Part shown: positions 1 to 21,269 of the stretch, in pieces
Layout: each line of letters starts with the position of its first letter
How positions within the stretch are numbered: position 1 is the stretch's first letter
Assembly: GCF_016859285.1 (NCBI RefSeq)
Contig: NC_053400.1
Location: 35,167,546-35,231,545, forward strand
DNA: 64,000 nucleotides
DNA from: Xiphias gladius
Lineage: Eukaryota; Chordata; Actinopteri; Istiophoriformes; Xiphiidae
Direction of reading: 5' to 3'
Position numbers and translations under genes: made by a program
The notes under the pieces: model-generated
The model's database searches: none
Told to the model about the DNA's origin: nothing
What the model saw: the letters and a program-made list of their open reading frames with translations, nothing else

Positions 1-19
1 CATGTTCATAACGCAGGCA

Positions 20-112
20 CGCTCACTCACTCCTTCACTTGCTCGCTCCCTCACTCACTCGCTCCCTCACTCCTTCACTCGCTCGCTCGCTCCCTCACTC
101 ACTCGCTCAGTC
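20..112. repeat. Degenerate CACTCACTCGCTCCCT simple repeat
   Basis: Tandem variants of CACTCACTCGCT and CCCTCACTCC run through this stretch. Open frames across it (SLTPSLARSLPHSL) are a by-product of the periodicity and not a gene. Confidence 0.8.
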
Positions 113-1464
113 TCAGAGGTCAGCTGACTCTCATGAGACCCCTGGCAGCCTGGTGACAGTGCATCCTCTGTCTGACCACAGCAGCAGAGGATTATGGGAG
201 CTCATTTCACATTCGTGCAGACCAGCAGCTGAACTGGGAGAAAACCAGCAGAGACTGGAGAAATGGGACAAACAAGGATCGGTTTCCACGTGATTTCGCT
301 GAGGCGAAGCAGGTGGAAACCGTTGCTCATGGCATCGCACAGATCACTGCGTCCACCGTTAATACAGTCTGTCCTCTGCATCACTGCATGTCCGACAGCT
401 CAGAAACCAGAAAGCACAGGTAGCAGAGGAAACACACGTAGCACGGGTGAGGTCTGCGGGACAGGTTGTTGAGCTGTTTATCTGGCAGAACTTCCAGGGT
501 CTGTTCCAGAATTAAGAAAACCTCATTCAGAATCCCGCTGACATTTGTAACTACAACAAAAACTAAAAATCCAGATGGACGTCTTTACTGAGATAAGACA
601 TAAATGCAAAGATCGATCTCAGGATTTTACTCATCGATGCTACATCGTTCAAATAAAAACAGCGATTAATGGGAAATCGATTATTTGACACAGACCTATT
701 AATGTAGCCGACGATCAATTTAAGAAACCGCAAAGCACAAAGGTTTCAACTTCTAATAGTAAGTGTTATAATGCAGCTGATGTTTCTTAATGAGGAGAGC
801 AAACCTCTTGGACACACTTCATTTCTCAGAACGACTGAGTCGAGACTGTGCTGAGCTAAAGAACCTGGTGGAGCGGAGCCTAGACAGGACGTGACGACGG
901 AGATTAGTTAGACGCCTCCTGTTCATGTAAATGTGAAAGAAAGCGTATCGGCTCCACATCCTCCATTGTTGTCTGTCCCACAACTTACTTCACTAACCAA
1001 AGACCCAGCACACTACTGGTCCCGCTTTTGCCTTTTAACTGGTTCACATCTACAATGTATAAAACAGATAGGAAGACAGTAACAAGCGGATAATGACAGT
1101 AATATCAAATAATAAACTAGCTGTGGGAACTTTACTCGAATGTACAGAAATTGCAGTGGAAACACGTGGCGTAACAAGCAGCGTGTACAGCATGACAGAA
1201 CTAGAACGTCTGCTGTAAGTACACGCTCTGTACTTTTCTTTTCTTCTGCTCATTTCCCCTCCGCTTCTCCTCACGCAGTTTTACCACCACACACACACAC
1301 TGACTCGGCAAACACGAAGTTTAATTTCAGCTTCTGTATCATAAAACCTGAAATTTTGTCATCTCTACTCTCGGTTCAGTTTCACTTCAAACCTGAATCT
1401 AACACTGAGCCAGAGTCAGGCTGAGCTGCACAAAACAACGTACCATACACACACCGCACGTCTG

Positions 1465-1660
1465 TCTTTCTATACACGTGAGGACCCTCGCGACTTGATG
1501 TATTCCTCAGCCCCTCACCCTGACCTAACGCTGATCCTAACCTGATCCATAAAACCAGGTCTGAACCTTCAAACAGTCCTTTGAAGCAGAGTGGACCAGC
1601 CAAACTGTCCTCACTACGATGGTTTAAAACTGACACTGGTCCTCGCAGAGATAGTAACCC
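1465..1660 (+). mobile_element. MITE-like palindromic repeat, GAGGACC family, copy 1
   Basis: One end reads TATACACGTGAGGACC and the other TGGTCCTCGCAGAGATAG, an imperfect inverted repeat. The body holds a telomere-like CCTAACC stretch and AACCTTCAAACAGTCC. It is followed directly by a (CA)n tract at 1661-1690. A second, shorter end-piece (ATTTCTATGAGGACC) lies at about 1815-1850. From memory this is a common short dispersed family in percomorph genomes. Copies 2 and 3 lie at 6236-6360 and 33700-33905. Confidence 0.55.
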
Positions 1661-1874
1661 CACACACACACACACACACACAGACACACAGGGCAGCACT
1701 GTATCACTGGCGACAGAAGAAGACAGATCCCACTTCCTGTTTCCACCAGAACGACAGAAGAGCGACACGCTGCTCGCTGTGACGCACCGGAAACACTGAG
1801 TTTGTGTCTACCTGTACGTCTATTTCTATGAGGACCAGTGTCAGTTTTAAAACATCGACGGTTTGGACAACCCT

Positions 1875-2150
1875 CACTGGAGCTGCAACAATTAGTCGAT
1901 TAATCAATTAGTCAGTCATTAGAAGATTAATCAGCAATTGTTTCTGTCATTTTGTTTAGCAAAAATGCCAAAAATGTGACGGCTCCAGTGTCTGAAACAC
2001 GTGGATGTGATGTTTTTCTGTTTTGTCAAATAAAATGCGACATCTGAAGACATCACCTTGGACCGTGGGAAAATTTAACGGGCAGTTTTCACTGTTTCTT
2101 ACATCTCGGAGGCCGAACAATCAATCGATTAATGAACAAAATAAGCGACG
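1875..2150 (+). repeat. Teleost ATTAATCGAT-type palindromic interspersed repeat
   Basis: It begins AGCTGCAACAATTAGTCGAT and ends CAATCAATCGATTAATG, so its ends are inverted copies of each other. The middle holds the block related to TTTTCTGTTTTGTC...AAATAAAATGCGACATC seen in many fish introns. A second, inverted copy lies at 38440-38710, and a partial one at 40535-40620. Confidence 0.6.
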
Positions 2151-3179
2151 CGTGAAGAGATGAGGGAAAAACTTACTCGTAGCTCTAGTTCTCACCCCAG
2201 ACTTGGTTAGAGTCAGGTTATACTAGAAAAACAACTAGTTGACACCACGTGTCTGAAATCCAAAGTGTTTCTATCTGTTGTGAACGTCCACACTGGAAAG
2301 GTGGAGGCAACAGCCGGTCGCCAGGGACATGGCGGAGACACTGCAACTAATGACTGCTTTCTGTCTCGACTAATCCGCCCTTTCTTTTGGATTGAATCGC
2401 CTTGTCTAGTAACGAATGCCCATCGTCCCCCGAGACAAGGTGAAGTCTTCAAATGTGTCGTGTGACCAACAGCTGGAGACCCAAAGCCTTTCGGCTGACA
2501 GTGAGATGAAACTGAGAGGATCAGCAGACCGTCAGGTCGGAGAGGCTGGGACCAGTGTGGTGGTTTCACCCGGCGCCCGACTCACTCCAGGGATTCGCTG
2601 CGCCTCTTTCTTACAGTGGCTGAATGGTCCACATCTGGGCGGCACAGGCTGAGCTATCCTGACATTTGGACCCTGGGAGGGGTCAAACTCCAAAAACACT
2701 GGGTCCTACATTTCCCATGATGCAGCCCCGTAGCATCTTTCGTTAGACCTTCCCTATCTGTTAATGTCCGTGTCTTTCCAGCTCCGAGCCAGACCCACAG
2801 AAGACAGCAGCTGTAGCCAGCGGCCGATGATTAGTGACATTATCGATCAACGTGACGACTGCCGACCGGTTGATCGGTTGATCGGTTTTTCTCCGCGCAG
2901 CGTCGGAGAACATGTCAAGATGAGGACCAGGACCCAGACCACTGTTTAGAGGTGCAGGACGTCTCCTGACAGACGCAGCAGCGGACATCTTTAGACTGTC
3001 CCAGGTCCTCCCGTGAATCGGCGGACTTTAAGGCTTTTCACGACCCTTCGAGGATCCGCAGACAGCCCACGAGAGACTGATAATCGATCAGCCACTGATC
3101 AGCTGAGCCGATGTCGGTCCCATACTGATCAGTGGGGTCAAAGGTCACAGATTCTGCGTTAAAGCTGAAACATCTTTAA

Positions 3180-3680
3180 CTCGTCTTTAACCCCCCCCCC
3201 ACCCCCGCGCCCGCCCGCCGCCCGCCGCCGCCTCCGCCTCCGCCTCCTCTCACCCCTGAACGCCAACACTTTCCCGGACAGCAGCCGTTAGCTCCGTGGC
3301 TACCCCTCCCTCGGTTAACGGCTCCCCCCACCCGGTTTCTCCGCGGGGAGCGGACTCACCGATGGTGGAGATGAAGGTGGTGTTGAAGGCGTCCTCGCTG
3401 AACCGGAACAGGAGGCAGGTTTTTCCGACGCCGCTGTCACCGATCAGCAGCAGTTTGAACAGATAGTCGTACGTCTTCGCCATTTTCCTGCCGTTTATCC
3501 CGCTGCTCCCGGTAGTTTAACGGAACCTCCGGCCTCCTCACGCTCTCCGCGACCCGCCGACGCTCTGCTGGGCTCACTGGCTTTACTGGGAGCACTGGTT
3601 CCGTACTGGTTTCTAGTGAAACGGGACCAACAGGAGCAGGAAACGGTTCAGCTTCAAGCTAACCGGAATACACCGCGAGA
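3180..3680 (-). promoter_or_regulatory. CpG-rich rab8b promoter, first exon and start of intron 1
   Basis: The stretch around the rab8b start codon is rich in G+C and CpG, unlike the AT-rich flanks. This is what a vertebrate CpG-island promoter looks like. The segment just inside intron 1 (3190-3248) is an almost pure C/G tract on the plus strand, G-rich in the sense of rab8b. No TATA box is evident. The transcription start is inferred to lie between 3490 and 3680. Confidence 0.55.
3360..3483 (-). CDS. rab8b: Rab8b small GTPase, first coding exon (partial gene)
   Basis: Rab8 GTPases steer exocytic traffic from the Golgi and recycling endosomes to the plasma membrane and cilia. The exon encodes 41 residues plus one base, starting [18 protein letters not shown]. 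It contains the P-loop GDSGVGKT at about residues 15-22 and the start of switch I, ending FNTTFISTI. The residues TCLLFRF and FNTTF match Rab8b as I recall it better than Rab8a (TCVLFRF, FNSTF), Rab10 or Rab13. The exon ends at a GT donor (GTGAGT) after the first base of a Gly codon, the usual Rab8 junction. The rest of the gene would lie left of the window, so intron 1 exceeds 3.3 kb. The family is certain; the b paralogue is probable. Confidence 0.9.
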
Positions 3681-4264
3681 CACATCCGGGGCGGGCTTTT
3701 CACAATAAAACACTTACAAACAACCCACAGTATTTTCATTTTCTGCTCTCACCTTCGTCACTGTGTGTCTGTATTATTCAAAATTATTCAAGCTTCATCA
3801 TTCATCACCTCTAATGATAAAAACGTAAAACACTTCCTGTGAAAATAACAGGAAGCAGTTCATTCTGGACTTTTATCCTCCTCCCTGGTTCTGTTCGTGA
3901 ATGGTCGGCCGTTGATTATTTCAGCTGTCTGTTGGCTTCTGTTTGGGTTTACAATCATTCAGATGTGTCTGTTAATTGCGACTTAGCTTTTCATTCATTA
4001 TTTGACGTCCAGCTTTTGGTCATTTACTGTGAATATTTATCACTTAAATATTTCCTCATGTTCTCTTACTTCTTAATCTACGGTGGTCATTTGTTATTTT
4101 TAGAAGGTTTTTATTATTAGATGTGATGATTTATTGCTGTAATTTGTAACTGTATCTTTGATACTTTCATTTTATCCTGTTATATGTTCCAACATATCTA
4201 GAAGATGAACTGAAGATTCCGTGATTTTGATAATAATGCATGTTTAACATTAATGTAACACTTA

Positions 4265-5474
4265 TGTCTATGCAACAACACAGAACACAGAAGAAGAAGC
4301 ACCTAGCACGCAGCGTGAAGCCCTGCTGGACAAGTTTAGCCTGGTTCAGGCCGAAATGCTCAGGGAAGTGGTAACGACACTGAAAACCTCCACACGCACC
4401 TTTGAGCCAATCCCAACCTCCTTTTTTAAAGATGGTTTTAATTCAGTGTCTGAGGAGGTCCTTACAATTTTTATACATCAACCTGCAATGAGATGTGGTC
4501 CCCACACATTTTAGAACGGCACTTGTGAAGCCTCTTTTTTTACCGAGTAGCCTTGACTCCTCAATACCCGGCAACTACCAACCAAACTCCAATCTAACAT
4601 TTTTAAGTGGAATTTCAGAAAAACTAGTGTACATTCGATTATTCACTTTTATTAACTCAAATATAAGTTGGAAATGTTTCAGTCTGGTTTTTAGGGCCAA
4701 TCATAGTACTGATACAGTCGGAGTAAAAGTGGTCAGTGAACCTTCAGTGTTGGTGTTACTCCATCTGAGCGCAATGCTCTTCCATGTGGTCTACCCAAAG
4801 GTGCTATGAATCAACTACAGCTGATCCAGAACTCTGAGGCCCGAGGGCTGATCAGGACCAGGAGAGAACACATTGCACCTGTTTTAGAGTCGTTACACTG
4901 GTGCCTGTGAGTTTTCGTATTGATTTTGAATTCTTTTACTTGGTGGTTTTGCACCTGCATATATGTCTGACATGCTTACAGCGAATGAACCAGTACGGCC
5001 CCTAAGGTCCAGGAGTCTGTAGGTGGTTCCAAAGGGCAGGACTCAAACCTTTGGTGAGGCAGCTTTCAGCTTTTATGCTCCGAGCTGCTGGAATAGCCTG
5101 AGGACCTGAGAGCAGCTGGAGATGTTGAAATCTTCAGCCTGGCCTTTGATTACGTATGGTTTATAGACAGTACTTACTTTACTTTATTCAGTTATGTTAT
5201 TGTATCTTTGTTGTTAAATTTCTTATTTTATTATCTTATCTTATTTTAATTTTTCTGAAACCGTTTTATTGATTTTTAAAATAATGATGATTGATATCTA
5301 TTTTAATATTGTTATTATTATTATTATTATTATAGCTCTTGAAATTTATTCTTCTGTATTTCAATGTCAGCATTTGATTAGTTTTGTCATTTGTCGGCTT
5401 ATCGCTCAACTGTGAAGCACTTTGACCTGCTCTAACCTTTATGAACAGTGCTATACAAAGAAAGTCTGATTGAC

Positions 5475-5506
<32 letters not shown>
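4265..5506 (+). mobile_element. L2-like LINE, decayed ORF2 remnant with 3' end
   Basis: Translation shows reverse-transcriptase pieces of the L2 clade in order: ALLDKFSLVQAEMLREVV near 4320, PTHFRTALVKPLF then YQPNSNLTFLSGISEKLVYI (4495-4640), and VFRANHSTDTVGVKVVSE (about 4690-4740). A jump follows, then the C-terminal block LVPVSFRIDF and APSCWNSLRT (4900-5100). The active-site YADD region is missing, so there is an internal deletion, plus several stops. An AT-rich 3'UTR ends with GTGCTATACAAAG, the usual L2 3' end, then a (TTGA)n tail at 5474-5506. It cannot be active. Confidence 0.85.
5474..5506. repeat. (GATT)n microsatellite tail of the L2 element
   Basis: About eight tandem GATT units directly follow the L2 3' end. 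CR1/L2 LINEs typically end in short tandem repeats, so this is probably the element's own tail. Confidence 0.85.
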
Positions 5507-6235
5507 GCAGTTTGTGCTATGTTGTGTTAAACCGACAGGTGTTTCTGTTATTTTGTCAGTGAGGACAGGCTGTATTGGGCAAAACAGACCTCCAGACTTC
5601 CAGTGTCTGATGACTGACGACGAGATGATGATGAAAGGCGAGAAATTCACCTCGTTCGACTATATCGCGAGCTTTTATGTTGACGGTTAGTCTGCCTGTG
5701 TTTCCGGTCTGTCTCCTGGCAGCTTGGCGCGCCCAGGAGGAAGGGGGCGTGGTCCTGTGACGTAGACCTCTGGGTGTGTGCGTGTGTGTGCGTGTGGGAG
5801 GGGGTTCTCCGGCGGTGGGCTCCCAGTTTGGGAGCACCAGTCCTGTACTGGTCCTGTGGATGTAACTCGTTCTGAAGCACTGCGGTCTCGTAGGACGGGG
5901 GGCGGTGCTAAAGAAATCTAGGGAACGCACCTCAGCCGCCTCCCGCGCCTCCTCTACACTGGTCCCCGGCCGAACAGTCACGTTTTCACATGCAGGAACG
6001 GGTTCTGGTGTGCAGTGAGTTTACAGTGTCTCAGATACAGGTCCTGCTGATGTGGGCGTCCTCGTCCCCTCGACGTCTAGACCTGCCCTCAGTCGGTCCC
6101 CCTTATCAAGACCAGCTGTTGGCCTGATGTGGGCCTTTTGTCTTAATTCACCACTGACCCGTTTTAACCCTGTAAAAGAAGCCTCTCACCTGAGTCCCAG
6201 CCCCGCTCCTCTGGACGCTGGAGGGACACTAATAC

Positions 6236-6360
6236 ACACACTTGTACTTCTATGTTTGTGAGGACGCTCATTGACATGCTTTCCCCAGACCCTCACCCTA
6301 ACCTAAACCCGAGTCTCACATGAACCCTCAAACAGCCCTCACAGAGACAGAGGTACACCC
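6236..6360 (+). mobile_element. GAGGACC-family repeat, copy 2 (partial)
   Basis: It starts CTTGTACTTCTATGTTTGTG and AGGACGCTCATTGACATGC, followed by CCCTCACCCTAACCTAAACC and CCTCAAACAGCCCT, the same order as copy 1. The distal inverted end is not clear, so this is probably truncated. It abuts the Tc1 fragment that follows. Confidence 0.5.
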
Positions 6361-6369
6361 ACACTCAGA

Positions 6370-6800
6370 ACTGTGCTCGAGGTTTAGACACTTCAGATGT
6401 TCAAGTCCTTCTCAACCATCAGGAGGCGTCTGATCGTCCCAGATTCATCCTGCAGCAGGACAACGAGTCCGAAGACACAACCAGAGTCATAAGGAACTGT
6501 CTTCAGAGACCAGAAGAACAAGGAGTCCAGCAGCAGAGGTTCTGGACCCCACAGAGCCCCGATCTCAGCATCATGGAGTCAGTCTGGGACCAAATGAAGA
6601 GACGGAAGACACTGAGACAGACTGAATCCACAGAGGAACCGTGGCAGGTTCTCCAAGATGCTGAAACAAACCACCTGCCAAGAACCTGAAAAACTGAGCA
6701 GGTGTAGCGAGGAGAACTGGTGCTGGATCAAAGGCAAAGGGGGGTCATAGGTTTTTTGTCTTTACTGCAGTTTGGATGAAGTTCACTGAGAAATAAAAAC
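6370..6800 (+). mobile_element. Tc1/mariner transposase fragment (DDE C-terminal half)
   Basis: The plus strand encodes FILQQDNESEDTTRVIRNC, then WTPQSPDLSIMESVWDQMKR and TEEPWQVLQDA before a stop. These are the second and third catalytic blocks of Tc1 transposases: QQDN with the second Asp and SPDL-x-x-ME with the Glu. The DDE spacing is a few residues longer than the usual 34, consistent with a decayed copy. The N-terminal helix-turn-helix half and clear terminal repeats were not found. Confidence 0.85.
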
Positions 6801-6989
6801 TGTTCACGGCTTTACTTTAGAGAGAATCCTGACTTTCCTTCTGGCAGATGTTGTATTCGCATCTTAACACAGATCTCGGTGCTTTACCGTCTTATTTTTT
6901 AACTGATGTTGAACTTGAGCTTTTGTACATTAACTCTTAATAACAATATCCATTCAATTGTTTTCTTTTAGCCAGAAAAAGATCTTTAT

Positions 6990-7115
6990 CGGCTATTTGT
7001 TGAGCCCCGAGCAGTGTCTGCAGGTAATCCTTTCAGGCTGCATGCAGTCAACAGCCCTCACCATTAAAACTAGCCTGAAAGGTAAAACGCGGGGTGAAAA
7101 AGTTTGAGGACACTC
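6990..7115. repeat. Unnamed dispersed repeat, copy 1
   Basis: The block TGTCTGCAGGTAATCC...TCAGGCTGCATGCAGTC followed by a GTGAAAGGTAAAA-like segment recurs in similar form at 44340-44430. I do not recognise the family. Confidence 0.45.
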
Positions 7116-7233
7116 AGACCTTCTCCAGGTGACACAGGTGAAGGATGTAATGATCTTGCAGGATGACGTGTACGATGTCTGGAAATGTGGACCAAGTGGT
7201 TTGTTTTTATCTTCCAACATGACACCTGATGGA

Positions 7234-7892
7234 TTTATTTTCACTGTTAAAGAAACTGCAGATTCATCAGATAAAACGGTTTCATCTTTCCAAAAGCCCT
7301 TTTTAATGGATGACGACTACAGCACTTGATAAGAAAGCCAGAGAAGTTAACAGAAATGTATTAGCGACAGTAGAGAGACAGGGTCCCCCTTTCCATAAAC
7401 CTTCTCAGATTTCTGGATCTGTGAAACTAAAGACAGCAGCATGAGACAGTAACAGGAAGTAGAAACAATAAATAAGTTGTGGTTACACTGGATCACCGTT
7501 AAAAAGTAGCAACCATCCAAACTGTCCACAGGCAAAGAGCTGATGGTACTATGATGATGATGATGATGATAACATTCTCAATAATAAACACTCCTGAAAT
7601 GATTCCGTGCCACTTTGGTCGTGTCAAAGTTGTGCGTATGTTTTCCGTGAATGTTTCATCATGTGACGTACACAGGCAGCTCCTCATCTCATTACAGCAA
7701 AGACGCTTCAAACACAGGTAACACAGGTAAATACAGGTGAGAGAAAATCATCGAAACCGCAGCTCGGAGTCTCCCAGCAGACTGTCTCCCTGCGGCTCCA
7801 GAGAGACACAACCAGCCAGGCGGGGGTCTGTGGTGGAAGTGGTTCAGGTGGACGGAGACTCGGGCTCCCACTGCAGCTCCGTCACTGCAGCT
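7234..7892 (-). other. idh3a: Probable idh3a 3'UTR
   Basis: No other gene is seen between the idh3a stop codon and the L2/Tc1 remnants. Minus-strand polyadenylation hexamers are ATTAAA at 7307-7302 and AATAAA at 7239-7234. The 3' end is inferred to lie just left of one of these. A (GAT)n tract lies at about 7551-7569. Confidence 0.4.
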
Positions 7893-19121
<11,229 letters not shown>

Positions 19122-21218
19122 TCTGCACTCCGGGACAAAGATCCTCTGCGAGGCGAGCGCTCACTCCGAGAGAATCCTCCAACTCAGACAGAGAGACAGA
19201 TAGATGTCAGTATAATGAGGAGGAGTCAAGAAAAATGTGCCCTGTGACTGTGATATATTATAACATGAGATCATTATCACTGGTGTAGCTGTTGAGGTGG
19301 AGCTACTTTAACCTGTCTTTGACTGCACAAATTTGTATTTTCATTACGGATTATTTTTCTTGATTCATTAATTCATTGTTTGGTTTGTAAAAAAAGTGTT
19401 TGTTTTGTCCGAAGCTCAAATTAATAACAATAATTTAAAATAATCCAAAGCAGGAGCAGCAAATCTCCACATGTGAGAAGCTGCAACCATGAAAAATTTG
19501 GAATTTGTACGTGAAAACTGACTTTAACAGTTATCAGAATAGTTTACAGTTCATTTTCCGTAAATCAACTAATCTTGTCAGCAGTACTTTAATAAATTTT
19601 TATCCTCATCTATAGCAAAGCATCAAATTTTATAAAGTATCCATGTGTTTTGAATGTAAAAATCTTAATTTGTTGACCAACCAGTTACTAAAACTTTAAA
19701 ATAAATGTGATGCAGTAAAAAGTTCCATCTTTCCCTCTGAAATGTTGTGGAGCAGAAATATTAAGTAGCATGAAGAGGAAATATTAAAATACCTCAAATT
19801 TGTACTAAAGTACAGTACTTGGGTAAATGGAGTGACTTTCCTGCACTGGTTAAATGGACTCAAATTAATGATAAAATCCTCATTACAAATAATTTTTGAC
19901 ACAATTTATATTTAATTTTTGTGTCTTATATTCACTGTTTGTGTCATTATTGTGTATATAAACTTTATAATTTATTTATTTTTATTTTTTCCTTTTTTTA
20001 TTAAATTAAAAAAAAAAACATTTTTATTAAAAATCCAATTTATGTGAAATGTATATTTTGATATGCTCGTTAATGTTTGAATGTTGACTTTAAATTAAAG
20101 GACATTGTAGTGATTCAACGTTGAGAAAATAGACGATCTTTGGTGCAGAGGAATGGGTGGCGGCACCGGCGGCAGGGTGACGTCAGTGCAGCGTCGATGG
20201 TGCGGGTTGCCATGGTTTGAAGATTTTTTTAAAGATCTCAAAGTTTAATGACACCGTGTAACTTAGTTTACAGTTTTATTGCCCAGAACAGTATTACAGT
20301 GTAGTGCTGCATCACAGTGTTACAATACAGTATTACAGTACATTGTTACAGGACAGTATTGCAGTACAGTGTTACAGGACAGTATTGCAGTACAGTGTTA
20401 CAGTACATCCCTACAGTACAGTTTTATAGTACAGTGCTTCAGAACAGTGTTACAGGACAGTGTTGCATTGAATTAGAAAGAGTCATACACCACCTGAACA
20501 ACAGCTGTGCACCTGTGGCTCTGACACAGAATATAGTAAAAGTGCTGTTATATTCTTAAATACATTTGAAATAAACCCCAAAGATCTCAGCATCACTGCG
20601 TTAGACAGTTTCATAAATTTGTTGACAGAATTGCACATGAAATATCGTCTGGACCCAGTGTTTTTATTTGATCATGAATAGTTATTTAACACTTGTGTTG
20701 TGAAATTTCGCCAATAAACTAAATAAATATCGTGATCATTTATTGAAATATTAAAAGTAATTTTAGATGTTTTTTTCTGTGTTTAGCTACATGATTATTG
20801 ACTTTACTTAGCAATTAGGCACAGATGGACTTCAGCACACAGTTTATTGCTGTCAGATGATCTACGGTGTATTGTGACGGTAAGGTCAACTTCGCCTCTT
20901 TATCCCATTTCCACCCAGAGACACTTGAATGTTACTACCTCCATGAAAGCTGTGTTTCACGGGCAGCACCTGAAGGCAGCAGGCTGCTCCCCGCAACGCC
21001 TCCTCACCGCTGAGGCGTCAAAATCACCTTTTCCTCTGCAGCTCAGAGCTCCGCGGCGACCGGGAGCAGAATCAAACCCGGATCGGGAGTGTGGATGAAT
21101 GTGTCGAGACCACCTGCTGGACCGGAACGTGTCGTCCTGAATGGAATTAAACGGATCTGAAATCAGCAGTAACCTCCAGTGTGATGCAGCCGTGTGATGG
21201 GAGAATCAGCCGAGCAGG
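19122..21218. promoter_or_regulatory. Head-to-head intergenic region between idh3a and cib2
   Basis: About 2.1 kb separate the two start codons. The middle is AT-rich. A GC-rich patch at 20150-20220 holds a full CRE (TGACGTCA, 20178-20185) and an X-box-like GTTGCCATGG (20206-20215). A 13-bp minisatellite follows at 20279-20470, then the GC-rich cib2 5' region from about 20930. Both genes presumably draw regulation from here. Confidence 0.5.
20279..20470. repeat. 13-bp minisatellite (ACAGTGTTACAGG-type units)
   Basis: About 14 tandem variants of ACAGTGTTACAGG and ACAGTATTGCAGT. The short open frames across it arise from the repeat. Confidence 0.85.
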
Positions 21219-21269
21219 ATGGGCAACAAGCAGACAACCTTCACCGATGAGCAGCTGGAAGCGTATCAG
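21219..21269 (+). CDS. cib2: cib2 coding exon 1
   Basis: Encodes [17 protein letters not shown] with Gly2 for myristoylation. The context GCAGGATGG is acceptable, and the donor is GTGACA, phase 0. Confidence 0.95.

Larger units (their letters stand above)
1..3179. other. rab8b intron 1 (partial): repeats, no exon seen
   Basis: I see no coding exon here; Rab8 exon 2 (starting IDFKIRTIEL) was looked for and not found. The stretch holds a CACTCACTCGCTCCCT-type simple repeat at about 20-110, two short (CA)n tracts near 1290 and 1664, a palindromic GAGGACC-type element near 1465-1660, an ATTAATCGAT-type element near 1875-2150, and a short repeat with a ZNF143-like motif near 2680-2730. Confidence 0.6.

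Noticed and set aside
3250..3357. Continuation of the rab8b frame past the donor site
   Set aside because: The residues after FISTIG do not match Rab8, and a consensus GTGAGT donor marks the exon end.
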